Assembly (NCBI GenBank): GCA_013054445.1
Contig: JAAMPI010000453.1
Location: 1 to 37,346, forward strand
DNA length: 37,346 nt
Source of the DNA: Cudoniella acicularis
Lineage: Eukaryota; Ascomycota; Leotiomycetes; Helotiales; Helotiaceae
Direction: 5' to 3'
Part shown: one piece after another, positions 12,401-23,615 of the stretch
Position numbering within the stretch: the stretch's first letter is position 1
How the letters are laid out: every line of letters begins with the position of its first letter
Notes under the pieces: generated by a model
Database searches by the model: none
What the model saw: only the letters and a program-made list of their open reading frames with translations
Told to the model about the DNA's origin: nothing
Position numbers and translations under genes: made by a program

Positions 12401-13007
12401 TAGACTGCCGTATCTGTGACCAAGCCCAAGCTTGTTTGACTGAACCACTTCCAAAACACAACATCCTCATTCATTGTTGCCGACTTCAGCTTCGCCTTGG
12501 CACCCAAGTCAAATATTTGGAGTGTCCGAGACTGTGCCTTAAGAGCAATAACTTCTTTTGTCCAGTGCATGATAGCACTATCTGCTTTGATTGGCCGTCG
12601 GATGACATTATTATTCGCTTTGAGGTTTACGATTATGACTTCGGGTTGGGCGGCTTCGTTCTTCTTTTCGCGCACACAAATAAAGGAGTCCGATTCTAGG
12701 GTCTAAATTCAAAATCAGCTACGGCTCTATACTTATCCAACGTATAAACGATGACTTACACATGAGTTAAACCCGATAGATGCTTGCTAAAAGTTACAAT
12801 GTTAGTGATTCAGTCGTTGAAAAAGTTGCCAGCGCAGCTGGAACAGCTTGCTGGCAGAAAAGACCGTGGCACGTACGTCAACATTAACGGTAGCGCTCGT
12901 CAACTAAACTCATCTATTAGTCTTGTCCCACCGTGTCTGCAGACTTGCTCGAGAAGAGTAGATACCTGGAGCAGCTCCGTGAACTTGATGGGCAGAGATG
13001 GCGCCAT
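6456..13007 (-). CDS. chc1: clathrin heavy chain
   Basis: Coat protein of clathrin triskelions, acting in endocytosis and Golgi/endosome transport. Exons (minus): 12966-13007, 12877-12903, 12760-12786, 12331-12702, 11166-12279, 6860-9978, 6456-6809. They total 5,055 bases, 1,684 residues, the usual length. The N-terminus reads [14 protein letters not shown] and runs into a seven-bladed propeller (about 1-330, with SIGFNSCTLESDSF and VREKKNE). A linker and the long alpha-solenoid of CHCR repeats follow (about 535-1560), then the trimerisation region and a Gly/Ala-rich tail ending GYSGF. Exons 2 and 3 are only 27 bases each. Introns are 50-90 bases except the one at 9979-11165, which is 1,187 bases and carries a decayed gene. 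It interrupts the Val codon at residue 528 (G|TC) between LLQNI and RINPEKG, with clean gtgagt and ttag ends and a gctaac branch site, so the mRNA should be normal. Confidence 0.97.
10083..11073 (-). pseudogene. decayed GIY-YIG-like nuclease / C2H2 zinc-finger gene inside a clathrin intron
   Basis: Pieces of one protein lie in order on the minus strand but in different frames. 10978-11073 is a possible first exon (ATG), followed by a 59-base GT-AG intron at 10919-10977. 10781-10918 contains [20 protein letters not shown], which fits the second half of a GIY-YIG core (YIG, then an Arg about 12 residues on), and ends in TAA. 10694-10771 reads [16 protein letters not shown] and ends in TAA. About 10585-10690, in another frame, gives [17 protein letters not shown]. 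About 10467-10610, in a further frame, gives [12 protein letters not shown] and [11 protein letters not shown]. 10083-10428 holds the finger region, [21 protein letters not shown] and [17 protein letters not shown], with an in-frame TAG near its start. The first finger keeps one Cys of its pair and the second lacks its last His. The family call is from motif memory; that the gene is broken is directly visible. Confidence 0.7.
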
Positions 13008-13902
13008 CTTTGGTATGTGTATGTGGTTTGCGCGAGGGGCGCCTGTCACCCAGAACCGTGCTCAATGTCAGCAAAAAAGAGGAAAGAAGCTCGAGATGCA
13101 GATGAAAGAGCGGAAGTCTCAAGAGCCCCCGGAAAATAAGTGACGCTGTAGGTAATCGTGAAGGCGAGAAGGTGCTTGTTGATTGCGTAGATGGAAGCCA
13201 GCTTGCTCGTCGCGAATTTAGGAAACCACGGAATCAAAGGACGCTAGTGAGCAGCCGAACCTCCTGAAAACGTGACCCCAGCAATTAATAAGGGGTAAAT
13301 TTAGATCCCTGCAAACTCGCATTCCTTCGAGTTGAAAACTGAATCGATGCAACGGGGATCTAGTTTCTAGTATTGAAGCTCACCAAATTTAAAGATGGAA
13401 CGGTTTACCCCGGACTGGGGAATCGTAAAAATGGTTCAGGGTGAGAGGCTAGGGGCCGGCATCTAGTTTAGTCGAACCCGAATTGACTTGTGGTAGCAAA
13501 AGCAACGCAATATGAACTATTAATTTCCCAATTTTCATTATCAAGTCAGTGTGCTGGAGTTTGTTTAGGAAAACCGTTTCTTTCGTTTCTGCGCATCAGG
13601 TATTGAAGTGTCCTACGTTGATGCAAGAGAAGTACAGCTTGTAGTTATCTACACAGACAAATACTTGTTTCCTCTGAGCTGTGTGAGACCAGGCCCAGTC
13701 GCAAACACAGACACAGGAGTTCAGCGACAAAACTTCCACGTCTATGTTCTCCAAGATTAGACGTTTACAATCAAAAAATTGGAGTCTTGTTACGGATTGA
13801 GTTCTTGGACTTGTTTGCCGCTATCAACATACTCTTTCAAGTCAAGTATTCCTATAGACATGAATTGGGTATCAAACAATCTTACATCTAAGTACAGTAA
13901 TT
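13008..13902. promoter_or_regulatory. clathrin heavy chain upstream region and 3' flank of the DUF1640 gene
   Basis: An 895-base gap between the clathrin start and the stop of the next minus-strand gene. It should contain the clathrin promoter and 5' leader next to 13007 and the 3' UTR of the DUF1640 gene next to 13903. No coding, RNA or repeat feature is apparent. Confidence 0.5.
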
Positions 13903-14802
13903 TTACATGAGCAATCTCCAAGCACCCAGAATCAAGGCCGCGGTACCTGTGAAAAATATCAGTAAATGTTTGTGGGAGTAACAAACCCCTAGGCTTACCA
14001 GTGCAGACGCCCATGAGCCATTGCAAAGTTTGAAACTTGACAGCCTCTAGCTTCTCTCTCAATCCGGCAACTTCTTGCTCAATTTTTGTTTCTGTTTCCT
14101 TGATTTTCAATTCCTGGACATTGGCCTCCTCCCTTATTCTTCCCTTCTCTAGATTAAGGTCCAGCCTTACCGATGCCTGCGTTCTGCTAATCTCGTCCCT
14201 TAATTTAGAATTCAACTTTGCCAAATCATTTGTGAGGCGTTCGTGTGAGGCTCTTGTAGTGGCAGACTCTGTAGAATCTGCGGAAAGAAGTTCTGAACGA
14301 AGTTTTGCGAAATCGACCTTTTGGGTATATGTCGCTTTGGCTTGATCTTCTCGCAAGACCATTGTCCGGGTCAGGTTCTGGATGCTATTTTCAAGTCAAA
14401 AACTCGGAATTTAGAGTGCAATCGAGGGCAATACCTCTCTTCAATAACATCGCTCAACACCTTCATCATCGCAACGGATTGCGCCTCGGTAAACCCTTCC
14501 TCTTGCAGCCGTTGTACAAATTTGAGTGTATCAAAGTGATGATCTCGCGCTCGGCGAGCTGTCGCATGGAAGGCATGGCGATAAGAAGTATGTTGCAGTA
14601 TGTTGATTCTAGGCCTGTGGTCCCCGTTACTTCCCCTCCGTACTATGGCAGAGCCTCCGGATGGTTTCGATTGAAATTTGTGATTGGATGTGGTGCTTAA
14701 ACCTCGAACCGCATGGTTGGAAGCCGACGTCGATTGCCAGCTTATTCTTGGGAGAAGAAATCGTGGTAGTGCTTGTGCAGAAGTTAAGCCTATATTTGCC
14801 AT
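13903..14802 (-). CDS. mitochondrial DUF1640 / MCUR1-CCDC90-like inner-membrane protein
   Basis: Exons (minus): 14435-14802, 13999-14384, 13903-13946, with introns of 50 and 52 bases (gtattg...atag and gtaagc...acag). They total 798 bases, 265 residues. The first 75 or so residues are rich in Ser, Arg and His and poor in acidic residues, like a mitochondrial targeting sequence. HHFDTLKFVQRLQEEGFTEA followed by QSVAMMKVLSDVIEE is the signature start of the DUF1640 domain. A charged coiled coil follows (about 150-235), then a single membrane segment right at the C-terminus (WLMGVCTGTAALILGAWRLL). Family members include yeast Fmp32, linked to cytochrome oxidase, and human MCUR1/CCDC90B, linked to the calcium uniporter. 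Which role applies here cannot be read from sequence. The gene is transcribed away from eIF2-gamma. Confidence 0.88.
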
Positions 14803-15141
14803 GGTTGTAGAATTTGATGCTTAAATGTTGCGGCCTTTTGAGAAACCAAGACCTAAATTCGCAGCCGGGATCGCCACGATGCGGGCCCGCGTCTCGGTTG
14901 AGTCACACCCACTTCAAGGGAACTTTGAGCAGCTTTCCCGTACATTTTCTAAATTGTAACCCCAACCACAATTCGCGCGCCTTTCCCTCCACGATACTGT
15001 AAACCGTCAGGGACGATATCTACGGATTATCGCAAAACGACGGCATCCTATTAAACGCTTCATACCTAGTTGCGCATCAAATCCAGCGAGATCTACCCCG
15101 CCAAAGGATCAAAGAAAATTACCACCCCACAACCACCCAAC
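14803..15141. promoter_or_regulatory. 339-base bidirectional promoter region
   Basis: The DUF1640 gene starts leftward at 14802 and eIF2-gamma starts rightward at 15142, so both promoters and 5' leaders share these bases. The stretch near 14875-14900 is GC-rich. No clear TATA box is visible. An in-frame ATG at 15070 lies within the region and could be an alternative start for eIF2-gamma. Confidence 0.6.
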
Positions 15142-16816
15142 ATGGCGGCGAATGGAGATAGATACGGGAATGATCTCGATTCCGACTCAGACTCTGGCCC
15201 TGGTTCCCCTGGACTCGAGCCCCAAAACGATCTCGAAGACAATGTTCCAGACATCGAAGAGAAGCCCAAATCCGCACTGAAGAAGAGTGAAAGAAAAGAG
15301 GCAGCGCCAGCCATCGTACGCCCAGTACTACCGCCTCAGACGGAGCCAAAAGATCTGGATGTGAAATCGCTAAATCCTCTCACGCCAGAGATCATTGCGA
15401 GGCAAGCTACGATCAATATTGGTACTATTGGGCATGTCGCGCACGGAAAATCGACTGTGGTGAAGGCTATATCGGGTGTGCAAACAGTTCGATTTAAGAA
15501 TGAGTTGGAGCGAAATATCACCATTAAGCTCGGATATGCCAATGCGAAAATCTACAAGTGCGACAATGAGGAATGCCCGAGACCAGGATGTTTTAGGAGT
15601 TACAAGAGCGAGAAAGAGGTTGACCCTCCTTGTGAGCGAGATGGATGTTCTGGCACTTACAGGCTGCTCAGACATGTTTCGTAGGTCTGCTCCGAATATA
15701 TTCGGGGGCATAGCTAATATTTGCAGGTTCGTCGATTGCCCGGGTCACGATATTCTGATGAGTACTATGTTGTCTGGTGCCGCAGTCATGGATGCCGCTC
15801 TTCTCCTTATTGCAGGAAACGAAACTTGCCCACAGCCTCAAACCTCCGAGCATCTTGCAGCTATCGAAATTATGAAGCTCGATAAAATCATCATTCTCCA
15901 GAACAAGGTCGATCTGATGAAGGAGGAGAGTGCAAACCAGCATTACCAGTCAATATTAAAATTCATCAGAGGAACAGTTGCGGGAGGATCGCCTATTATT
16001 CCAATTTCAGCTCAACTAAAATTCAACATTGATGCCATAAACGAAGCAATTGTTAACACCATTCCAGTACCTCCGAGAGATTTCACCATGGATCCACAAA
16101 TGATCGTTATTCGATCCTTTGATGTCAACAAGCCAGGTGCCGAAATTGAGGAGCTGAAGGGAGGTGTTGCTGGAGGAAGTATTCTTCACGGTGTCCTGAA
16201 GTTAGGCGATGAAATCGAGATTCGACCTGGAATTGTCACTCGTGACGAAAAGGGAGCGATTAAATGCACACCAATTTTCAGCAGAATCGTCACCCTCAAC
16301 TCAGAGAACAACGACCTCAAATACGCAGTTCCTGGTGGGCTTATCGGTGTAGGAACACGAATTGACCCAACACTTTGCCGTGCCGATCGTCTGGTTGGAT
16401 TCGTTCTTGGTCTCAAGGGTCGCTTACCAGATATATACACTGAGATTGAAGTCAATTACTTCCTCCTTCGTCGTCTCCTGGGTGTCAAGACTGCTGATGG
16501 CAAGCAAGCTAAGGTTGCTAAATTGGCTAAGAACGAAGTCCTCATGGTGAATATTGGTTCTACCGCAACTGGAGCTAAGGTGACGGCCGTGAAGGCAGAT
16601 GCTGCGAAGTTGGTTTTAACAAGTCCGGCTTGCACGAACATTGGTGAGAAGGTTGCTCTGAGTAGACGTATTGAGAAGCATTGGCGTCTGATGTAAGTTC
16701 CCTTTGCATTCCTCTCATCTTTTAATTGGAATCATCTAAAGCCGGAGACTGACTTTATTTTTAGTGGTTGGGCAAACATCCTGTCCGGCATAACCCTCGA
16801 GCCCAGCAGTGCTTAA
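15142..16816 (+). CDS. gcd11: translation initiation factor eIF2 subunit gamma
   Basis: GTP-binding core subunit of eIF2, which brings initiator Met-tRNA to the small ribosomal subunit. Exons: 15142-15680, 15727-16692, 16765-16816 (introns of 46 and 72 bases), 1,557 bases, 518 residues, close to yeast Gcd11. After an acidic Asp/Ser-rich N-terminus (1-75) come the G-domain motifs: GHVAHGKST near residue 98, the switch stretch [16 protein letters not shown], a zinc ribbon with four Cys (CDNEEC and CERDGC), DCPGHD just after the first intron, [10 protein letters not shown] and SAQLK. Domain 2 ([17 protein letters not shown]) and domain 3, ending [16 protein letters not shown], complete the protein. 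An in-frame ATG at 15070 would add 24 residues. I chose 15142 because its context (accATGG-like) is better and the protein length fits the family. Confidence 0.96.
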
Positions 16817-17695
16817 GTAGATAAAATGAAAAAGCCTCGAGCCTGTTCAGTCAGCACTTTACAATGAATATCTTTATGTCTCTTATGAGTGGACATCTTC
16901 GGCGGTGCATACCTTGGAGTTGATAGATTGGGCGAAGAAAAGTTGGCTCATCAATACTGAATGAAGTTGTTTCCAATGAGCATGCAAGCGTGTGTGTCTA
17001 CATTAGGCAACTAGGCATTTTGAGAGAGATTAAAAAAGATTTCCGACCAAATGTCATCATTTGTCTATTTTATGCCATGTAGTGCTACAGTAGGTAGATC
17101 AATTCTTACCAACCAGTGATGATCCTTTCGCTTCTGTGCAGTGTGGACTTCCCGTCAAACAACACTCTATCCTGAGATTTGGGTGATTCGTTTTATGCAT
17201 TGTAAACAATTATTGAGAGAAATGTTTCCAGGGACAGAAATTAGTGATCTCTTGCAATGCTAGAGAACTTCCCAAAACAGCAAGTGACATTAGAGAGCCT
17301 TCAGTACTATCCAACTATCGTCCTAACCCAGATCAGCAATTTGCCAAAACGCAGCCTTCCAAGCTGTCATGCCCAAACCCGCAAAACAACTAATCAAAAA
17401 TCAAGGAAATCTCACATAGTAGACAAATCCTCAAGATTGAAACATCAATAAGAGCCCGTTCATTAGGTTATTAATTATATCTACATCAGTCATGTCATCC
17501 CCTTCCCAAGCACGCACGCCATCCCTTTCCAATCGTAGACAGGTCATCAGTATCCCTTTCCTCCCAGAGAAAGAAAAACACCGCATGAAAAAAAGAGTGG
17601 TATCATCGCTGTACTAGAAAGAGAAAAACACCTTCGCAATGCTAGACCCGACAGGAAAATTCAAATTAATAACCTGACCATAACCAGTGAGCTTA
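16817..17695. other. convergent 3' region, no gene seen
   Basis: The region between the stop codons of the convergent eIF2-gamma (plus) and CLIP-170-like (minus) genes; it should hold both 3' UTRs. A 64-codon open frame at 17257-17451 has no recognisable features and is not called. Confidence 0.55.
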
Positions 17696-20315
17696 TTAGA
17701 AAGCGTCTTCGAATGGGCAATCAATGCTATCGTGTCCTTCCCGTTCGCAGACCCCACACCACTTGTCCATGTTTATTACGCCGCTCTCTTTCCCTGCCAC
17801 GGGACCGGATTCCATCGGATTGGGGATGATCCTGACGGGTGTTACATGTGTGCTTAGAGGGGATTTCTTAAGTGGTGAGAGGGGTGCGGGTTTGTAGTCA
17901 TCGTGGGAGACCTTGGGTGAGAGCCCCTTCAGCCCTTCCTTGACGACATCCTTACCCGTCCGTTGATACGAACCCGAAACTTCGCGACTGTGGTTGCCAT
18001 TGCCGTTGCCGTTCGCACTGAACATATTTGTGCAAGTCAAAATATCGTGACCGGAAGTCTCGCAAAGCTCGCAAAAACTCTCATTGGCAGATGAGTAGGT
18101 ATCGCTCTCTGGCATGGTCTCGAGCGTGTTGCCACGTCTATGGTGCTCTGGCGACCGGGGCAAGTCTCTGTCCCGCCAGCTCACAACGGTTCCCTTTGAA
18201 TCCCTCACAGATGAGTGGTCCTGGGTAATGGTTCCAGTGCTGCCAACAGTCATTGCGCTGGCACGCTGATTGATTGAATGGCTAACACTTCCTCTGCGAA
18301 TTTGCTCGAGCTCACGCTCAAGCTCCTCCTCTCTATTGCTCTTCTGCTCGACAACTGCACGAAGTTCTGAGAGCTCCCGTTCAAGCTTCTCACGAGCTAG
18401 TCTATCGTCGAGAGAATCAACACCACTCGGCCTCCTTCCATGGCGTGATGAAAAGCTACCTTGCCGTTGTGTTGGCGTCTTCTGAAGATCCGGGCTGGTG
18501 GTCGCTGTATCTGGAACAGCATCTCTACTCAAAGAGTGGATTATAGCTTTTAGACCGCGAATTTCGTCATCCCTTTGTTCCACTTCTTTGGATAAGGACC
18601 CGGCATCTCCGTTGATAGCTCCTCCGTTCATGCTAGCTACCGCCTTCTCCCGCTCCCGGCGCAGCTCTGATCTTGTCCGCTCAACTTCCCCTCGCAAGAA
18701 CTCAACCTCTCCTCTGGCCTCGGCTTCTCCCCGTCGCGCGTCCTCCAGGCCTTCTTCTAACTCCTGAACGAGTTCTTCAAGCTGTTTTAATTGCCTCGCG
18801 ACACTATCGACATCTTCGCTACGCTCTTGTAGCTCTCTAACTTCGTGTAGGAGATCATCGACTCGTTTTTCATACACACGTTCAGTCTCGGTGCTGGCCA
18901 GCTCCAAGGTATCAATAGTACTCCTGAAATCTGCCCGATGCGCGTCGAATTCGGCCGTAAGCATAGCTATTTTCTCATTCTTCTCCCGAAGCATACTCCG
19001 TAGTTGGTGAACATCTTTATCCTCTAAACTGCCTCTGGTATGCCTGTGCCCATCTGAACCTCCCATTAACGATTGCACTTCCGCCAGACTACTCTCCATC
19101 TCCGCCAAGCTCGATGCTTGTTCTTTGAGTTGCCTATCACGCTCTTCTAATTGCGCCCTCAATCGTTCAATCTCATCATCGTTCATGTTCATCCGGGATG
19201 CTGGTCGCATCTTTGCATTAAATGACGATACAGATCCAATACTTGCGCTGGTCATAGTCCGGGCTATTCCAACAGGTGTGGTATCATCGTCACTGATGTT
19301 CAAAGGCGTTTGGCCTAGAGCAGAAGCACTCCGTGGCCCAACACTCGCCTTCATACCATTTCTAGGTGTATATCCTATTTTCTTGCTCGGGTCCCCAGAA
19401 TCCTTTGTGCCCCTCACACTTTGTCCGAACTTTCCTGGGGCGGGACTCGCATATCTTGGAGGGTTTTTGGGGGCCGGTGTCCCGATGGAGGGTCTACCAG
19501 CTTGCGGCCTCCGTAACGGCGACTCTGGACGCGGAAGGGAGGGACGCGACTTTTTGAATTGAGGACTTGGAGCTCTACCAGGCCCAACAGATTGACTAAA
19601 CTTTGGCAACGATGGAGTCGGCGGGGTATACGCGCTTGAACCCTGACCTGCGACCTTGAAACTGCCGCCAGCCGATGGTGTCGAAGGCGTAAGAGGAAAA
19701 GAGCCTTCGCGGGATGAGGGAGATCCACGTTTGGTCGCTCTATTAATCGGGAGGAAGATACCGGCGCCGGGTATGGAGGTTCTGAAATAAGAAATACTAT
19801 GATCTGTCAGTAAACAATTGTGTAAACATAGCGACCGTTTGCGTATCTTACCCGTCAACATCACCACTGTTCTTGCCCCTTGGTGCGAATTCTTCGCTGA
19901 GTTCCACGCCAGCAAATAAACCCTTCTTTCCATTCACGCTGCCTACAAACTTGACGGTGCCGTGCATGTTGCCCGGCACGTCGACCAAATCTCCTACGTC
20001 GAGATCGTCCCCATTACTCCCGCGAGACGGTGTGAACGGCGCCATCTTTCTCCCAGTGTGCGAATTCTCATCTAGCACCGTGCTCAAGCCGTATCCTTTG
20101 CTAGCATCGGGGATGGTTGCGAGTGAACCAGACGTGAGTGCGCTGAGGCTGGATTTGCGATTGAGCGCGTTTGTCTTGTGGAGCGCGGCGGATATTTGCA
20201 GGCCAGTGCCGGTGTACGAAGCGCCGAGGTTCGGACTAGAAGCAGTGTTTATACTGTTTGCGAGGGAAGGTCGCGGTCGTTGTAGAGATCGCTTGGGAGT
20301 GAAGCCGGACGACAT
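17696..20315 (-). CDS. CLIP-170-type CAP-Gly microtubule plus-end tracking protein
   Basis: Exons (minus): 19852-20315 and 17696-19796, with a 55-base intron inside the CAP-Gly domain (acceptor catag). They total 2,565 bases, 854 residues. A Ser/Arg/Pro-rich N-terminus (1-104) precedes one CAP-Gly domain (about 105-172) with GLFAGVEL, GKNSGDVDG and, after the intron, YF and PGAGIFLP. A basic Ser/Pro-rich linker follows. Coiled coil runs from about 360 to 620 (IERLRAQLEERDRQLKEQ and heptads beyond). Two CCHC-like knuckles end the protein, CELCETSGHDILTC (about 730-744) and CGVCEREGHDSIDC (835-848), the arrangement of CLIP-170/Tip1 proteins. In that family CAP-Gly binds tubulin or EB1 tails and the knuckles mediate autoinhibition and dynein/dynactin contact. 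The last residues are EDAF rather than the EEY/F-type end of tubulin and EB1. Confidence 0.92.
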
Positions 20316-22437
20316 GTTTCGCTCACGTTATTATTCTTGTTTTTCTAGCCGTCCCAGCGGTCTGTTTGTCGATTGACCCCTGGCTATTTTGTGAGCTAGG
20401 TCGCTCTGGAGATTCGATGGCGCTTTTTGAAAGACCAATCTCGGTGTAATTGTGCGCTTAGCATATGCATACAGTATAGGGGAAAAAGAACTGTGAGAAG
20501 TCTGCGACCGACGACTGTCTTTCACAAAGACAACAAGACAATCGCAGGAGGGCGAAGGAGGAGGGAAGCCTGTAAAGTAGCAGTACATGAGGCGTGTCGC
20601 TCAGGACAGTACCAATTCCCCACTACTCCCCCCTTGCAGCCGGCTGAGCGCGAACAACAATGGCTTTACACCGCCCAATCGGAAGAATCTACACGAAGAA
20701 GCAAAGGGGGCTGTTGGCTGTTGCAAATGGTTCGACCTTCTGCAGTGCAATCTCTCCCGCAGATTCTGTTGTCTTTGTGGAACTCTCCTGGCCAGTATAC
20801 GAACACAATTGGAAGAGACCAGGAAGACGAGAGATCTTTCTCCTTTCTGAACGAAAAGTTCAGGGGTTTTCCCAATCCAGCCGCATGTTCAAATCTTTAA
20901 TCCTCCTTCAACTCCTTTTAGACGCAGATTTTCATGCCGCAACCCTAGCACCATCACAGTAGACCTTTTGTTTCCCCGGACGGTGTTCACAAGCGCGAGG
21001 ACCGTGTTCATGATGACGCTGCATTTTCGGGATTGTTTAATTTTGACCGCGTTTGAAATCCCTCTGACAGTTCAACATATGCACTTGTCTTTCCTGCTTA
21101 GATGATCAATAAGGCTTGAAAAAACTTTGATTCAGTTATGCCTAAAGCATCTCCTCGATCCCCAAACCGGTGCAAGGTTCAACCAGCGGAAGTTGGAACT
21201 GCCAACTGCCCTTGCACTCTCCTGAAGGGCAATCCTTGTGGCGGCTGCAGGAACAAAACGGCACGGGCGCGGCTTGGAAGAAGCCACAGACCGGTCTTTG
21301 CTCTCTGCATTGCTTCTTCAAGACCCCATCTGTTTTCTTTAAATCTCCGAAAAGCGCTAAACGCGATGCCACACCGCCGCCGTGAAAGTACGATTGGGTC
21401 ACTGAGTCATTATCATGGATGTTGGGTTGGGAGTTTGCGTTGCTTCGCTGTGACTTCGCTGTTGTCTCACTGTTGCTTTGTATTTTCAGTGGATCGGCAT
21501 TTATATTGAAGGACGTCACTGTTGGGTTATTTCAATCCAATACTCCATCGTTTCATCTGATGCCGGCGAGTTTCAAACGTGGTACTAAATGAGTCTAGAA
21601 GTCCAGACACAGTAATAGTACTTAATGAGATGAGGTCTGCGGGCACAAGTTTCTAAGAGTACTCTAATAGGAATATACTAGACTTCGGACCGAGCTCTTG
21701 GAAGAGGTGAAGACATCAGTGCGTCCTTCGTCCAATACTTGACCCGGCCTTCACTTCATAGCAATAGATATGGTACAAGGAACAAAGTTATCACGTTACA
21801 GACATCTCGTCCCTAAAATTTCATCTAGTCAACTCTAACTTAACCACCTCGCCACGTTTCATGGTACAAGTAATATATAAGCTCCAGAAGCAAAAAATCC
21901 TCACGTACCAGCAGGCTTTACTTTGTCGACTTTCAAACAGGTATACTTTACCTAGGCACCCCAATACCGCAGCCAAATAGTTTAGTCACTATAATAACAC
22001 TAATTAAAATTCACAGCGGGCTCGAAGATCCAAAGGTTCTCGATAGCAATATTCGCATGATGCGAATCGCATCGAGTGAAAATATACCTCACCCTCAACC
22101 TCCCAAAAAAATTCGTGTCGTAGCCGATGAGCTTATTCCTCTTGGAGAGAGGGGGGTTGCAGGGCCAGTGGCATATAAAAGCAACAACACCCACAAGCAT
22201 AGTGCTGATTAGTGGTTACACAAATCTCAAATCACATAAAAAACCAAGTACCTCGAGGTAACGATGTTGGAACAAGGAGCCATTGGTGGAAGGAAGTCGT
22301 TATGCATAATACTGCCGTTTGATATTTTGCTTTAAAATATTCAGGCCTCAGGGTTTCAGGGAGGAAGTCCTTGTTCTTAGTTTTAGAGAACAAGTAACTC
22401 GTTTTTTTTTGGGGGGCAGTAATTTCAGTCTTGACGG
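20316..22437. other. gene-poor intergenic region
   Basis: Left part: the upstream region and 5' leader of the CLIP-170-like gene. Beyond about 20.9 kb I see only short open frames on both strands with no domains, and no RNA gene. The DNA becomes more AT-rich to the right, where the repeat island begins. Confidence 0.5.
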
Positions 22438-22630
22438 CAGCACACGCAAGTGACAGCAGTATAAGCAAGTGTCAGAAGTAAAATAGAGAAGAGTGTTATC
22501 AGGTTTAGAAGACGCTATCTGCGCAGGTGAGAGCAGTGGCATACGCAAGTGACAGAAGTAAAATAGAGAAACGTTACCTGCGCAAGTGAGAACAGTAGCA
22601 TACGCAAGTGGCAGAAGTAAAATAGAGAAG
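22438..22630. repeat. imperfect short direct repeats, family A
   Basis: Four copies, the first partial, of a unit like gcatacgcaagtgacagaag followed by taaaatagagaa. They begin near 22438, 22454, 22533 and 22592, with variable spacers. A further diverged copy lies near 24676. The open frame on the opposite strand (22348-22743) is made of this repeat and is not a gene. Confidence 0.75.
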
Positions 22631-22744
22631 TGTACTATTAAGCTTCGAAGAGGAGATGAGGAGGAGGTGAGGAGATACTCGAGAAGAGGAAGAAGATACA
22701 ATTCTGAATTTTGCATGTAGTAATTTTCTATAAATAAACACATC

Positions 22745-23060
22745 GTAAAAGCGATAGAATATTACGCTACGAAAACAGATTTTCTAGCTTACATTAAGTG
22801 TTTCGCAAATAAGATTGTTACTGTGGAATCGTGGCGCGATATTTTAGAAGAGCCTGAAAAGGTAATGCTTTAGAATGGCCTTCAAGGGAGAGGACCCACA
22901 ATGATAGGATAAAAAAAATATTGACTTCGGATTTCTTCAACTAATAATAACTTAATTTGAAGAAATTTAAAATTTAAGAATAGCTTTTGTTATAGTTAGA
23001 CTTTAACCAAAATAAAAATATAAAAGTTAAACCCTTTTATTATCTCCTCTTTTTTGATTC
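22745..23060. other. AT-rich block
   Basis: Extremely A+T-rich DNA with many TAA/TTA words and no coding potential. Such blocks in Pezizomycotina are typical of repeats mutated by RIP (C-to-T at CpA). That mechanism is inferred, not shown. Confidence 0.5.
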
Positions 23061-23100
23061 TGTTTATTCTGGTCGCCAGATCTTTCCCGATATAGACCTG

Positions 23101-23553
23101 TTGCGCGTACGCTCAGATCCCTGGGGCTTTGTCCAGAATTCAGTACAACAGCACTCGGGTCCTGTACATCCTTATGGGATTTGGGAGCCAGAATATATCA
23201 GAACGCGTATTCCTAAGAGACCTCTGTTCCAACAGACTGCCGAAGTCAAGGACGAAGAGGAAGCAGATACCGAGACCGATATGCAGTTCACGGATTTTAA
23301 GTTGAAAACGACCAGTCTGAAAGAGGAAGGAGAGGTAACCCAGCTTCACGAAGGGAATTCCGGCAGTTATATGGCCGAGAAGACCTTCAGAAAACAGGAG
23401 CCATGGACCCTCGACGAAGACGTCTGGCCTACCCTAGATGCTCACCGAAAGCTGGAACCCGCTGTAGCAGGAACACCCCTTCCTGTTCAACCAGTTTCCA
23501 AGCATGCCTCCCAACAGAGTGGAAAACGCCACAAACGCTGGCTTCACCTGTGA
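23101..23553 (+). CDS. orphan ORF, possibly the 3' exon of a decayed gene
   Basis: A 150-codon frame beginning at a TTG, with no ATG near its start. It is open further upstream, and an acceptor-like cag ends at 23079, so this may be a last exon. The product is hydrophilic and rich in Glu, Lys, Pro and Gln (GPVHPYGIWEPEYIRTRIP, EVKDEEEADTETDMQ), ending HKRWLHL. I do not recognise the family. Its base composition is clearly richer in GC than the AT-rich DNA just upstream. It is either the tail of a real gene, a captured fragment, or chance. Confidence 0.3.
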   Translation: MRVRSDPWGFVQNSVQQHSGPVHPYGIWEPEYIRTRIPKRPLFQQTAEVKDEEEADTETDMQFTDFKLKTTSLKEEGEVTQLHEGNSGSYMAEKTFRKQEPWTLDEDVWPTLDAHRKLEPAVAGTPLPVQPVSKHASQQSGKRHKRWLHL

Positions 23554-23615
23554 GACAACTCGTTGAAAGTTTCCCAGCAGACAACATGGAAAAATGATGT
23601 TTCATAACCAGTCGT

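Noticed and set aside
22438..22630. Possible CRISPR-like array
   Set aside because: The repeats are imperfect with irregular spacers and the genome is eukaryotic.
22348..22743. 131-codon minus-strand frame rich in Leu and Ser
   Set aside because: It is produced by the short direct repeats at 22.4-22.6 kb; the repetition explains the frame.
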